A stretch of 6,640 bases of DNA from Alphaproteobacteria bacterium (GTDB lineage Bacteria; Pseudomonadota; Alphaproteobacteria; Acetobacterales; Acetobacteraceae), in the NCBI GenBank assembly GCA_013298245.1, contig JAAFHD010000080.1, positions 4,548 through 11,187 of the forward strand, given 5' to 3'. Shown here piece by piece: positions 5,999 to 6,640 of the stretch. The position numbers and the translations under genes are program-made. How positions within the stretch are numbered: position 1 is the stretch's first letter; the number at the start of each line of letters is the position of its first letter. The notes below the pieces were generated by a model that saw nothing but the letters and a program-made list of their open reading frames with translations, did not search any database and was not told the origin of the DNA.

Positions 5999-6640
5999 AT
6001 GCATCGTCGAACCCTCGCCGCCCTGCCGCTTCTGGCCATGCCTGCACTCGCGCAGGATGCCTTCCCAAGCCGCCCCATCACGCTGCTGACCGGCTTCCCC
6101 AATGGCTCGGGCCTCGATGTCTATGCGCGCCGCATGCAGGAGCCGTTGCAGCGCCTGCTAGGCCAGCCCTTGGTCATCGACAACCGCACTGGCGCGGGCG
6201 GCAACATCGCGTCCGACTTCGTCGCGAAGGCGCGGCCCGATGGATACACGCTGCTGTTCGGCACGGCGGGCACGCATGCCATCAACCAGTCGCTTTACCG
6301 CCAGCTTCCCTTCCATGTGGTGCGCGATTTCACGCCCATCGCGCATATGGGCGATGTGCCCAATGTGCTGACCACCAGCGTCGAACGCCGGCCGAATTTG
6401 CGCGGCTGCCCCGATGTGCTGGTCGCCGCGCGCGCGCGGCCGCAGGCGGTCAGCTACGGCTCCACCGGCAATGGCGCGTCCACGCACCTGGCCGGCGCGC
6501 AATTCGCGGCCGCTGCCAATCTTGATCTGCTGCACGTGCCCTTCCGCGGCCAGCCCTTCACACAGACGGCGCTGCTGGCCGGCGACATCGACCTGTTCTT
6601 CAACCAGGTGGGGCCGGCGCTGGGTGCGATCCGCGGCGGG
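5999..6640 (+). CDS. Tripartite tricarboxylate transporter substrate-binding protein (TctC/Bug family), partial
   Basis: The plus strand from the ATG at 5999 gives 214 codons without a stop and runs off the right edge; family members are usually about 320 residues, so roughly the last third is missing. A Sec signal peptide covers about 1-18 (MHRRTLAALPLLAMPALA, cleaved before QDAF). The mature part follows the Bug pattern: PSRPITLLTGFPNGSGLD at 23-40, the VIDNRTGAGGNIASDFVA block at 59-76, PDGYTLLFGTAGTHAIN at 80-96, YGSTGNGASTHLAG at 153-166 and HVPFRGQ at 179-185. Such proteins bind small carboxylates or related compounds in the periplasm and deliver them to TctA/TctB membrane subunits, though many are orphan receptors. 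No tctA or tctB is in the window. The first loop reads PNGSGLD where many relatives have PGGxxD, so ligand contacts may differ. Its divergent neighbour is the racemase-family gene. Confidence 0.93.
   Translation, partial: MHRRTLAALPLLAMPALAQDAFPSRPITLLTGFPNGSGLDVYARRMQEPLQRLLGQPLVIDNRTGAGGNIASDFVAKARPDGYTLLFGTAGTHAINQSLYRQLPFHVVRDFTPIAHMGDVPNVLTTSVERRPNLRGCPDVLVAARARPQAVSYGSTGNGASTHLAGAQFAAAANLDLLHVPFRGQPFTQTALLAGDIDLFFNQVGPALGAIRGG

Noticed and set aside
6158..6535. A 125-codon open frame on the minus strand
   Set aside because: It is antisense to the TctC-like coding region, which has a signal peptide, a ribosome site and family motifs; the antisense translation has none.

Overview
The window is GC-rich, gene-dense DNA with eight protein genes (six complete, one cut by each edge). 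I see no RNA genes, mobile elements, CRISPR array or long repeats. The overlapping ihfA-merR pair, a Bug/TctC-type periplasmic receptor beside an Asp/Glu racemase-family gene, and the base composition point to an alphaproteobacterium, most likely Acetobacteraceae (Roseomonas-like). The genus is an inference from gene content; no 16S or other phylogenetic marker was compared.

Layout. On the left (1-2531, minus strand) is a two-gene O-acetylation module: an AlgI-type MBOAT membrane acyltransferase, then 10 bases later an AlgJ/AlgX-like SGNH protein that runs off the left edge. Together they would move acetyl groups across the inner membrane and onto a polysaccharide; the polymer is not shown. 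Divergent from algI across about 136 bases is a zinc-dependent, NAD-type alcohol dehydrogenase (2668-3726, plus). After a short hairpin and a plausible promoter come ihfA (3820-4128) and a one-base-overlapping small MerR-family regulator (4128-4520), both plus strand.

A convergent 33-base gap with an imperfect hairpin separates merR from two minus-strand genes: a small proline-rich lipoprotein of unknown function (4554-5183) and, upstream of it, an Asp/Glu racemase-family enzyme (5231-5959). Only 39 bases separate the racemase start from a divergent tripartite tricarboxylate transporter substrate-binding protein (5999 to the right edge). This suggests a shared control region for an uptake-plus-metabolism unit.

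No stretch over 300 bases lacks a gene; the longest non-coding gap is 2532-2667. Many long open frames lie antisense to these genes, but they are by-products of GC-rich codon use. I see no clear new defence or mobile system. The points most worth a second look are the polymer served by the AlgI/AlgJ-like pair, the ihfA-coupled MerR protein that lacks an effector domain, and the tight divergent racemase/TctC control region.
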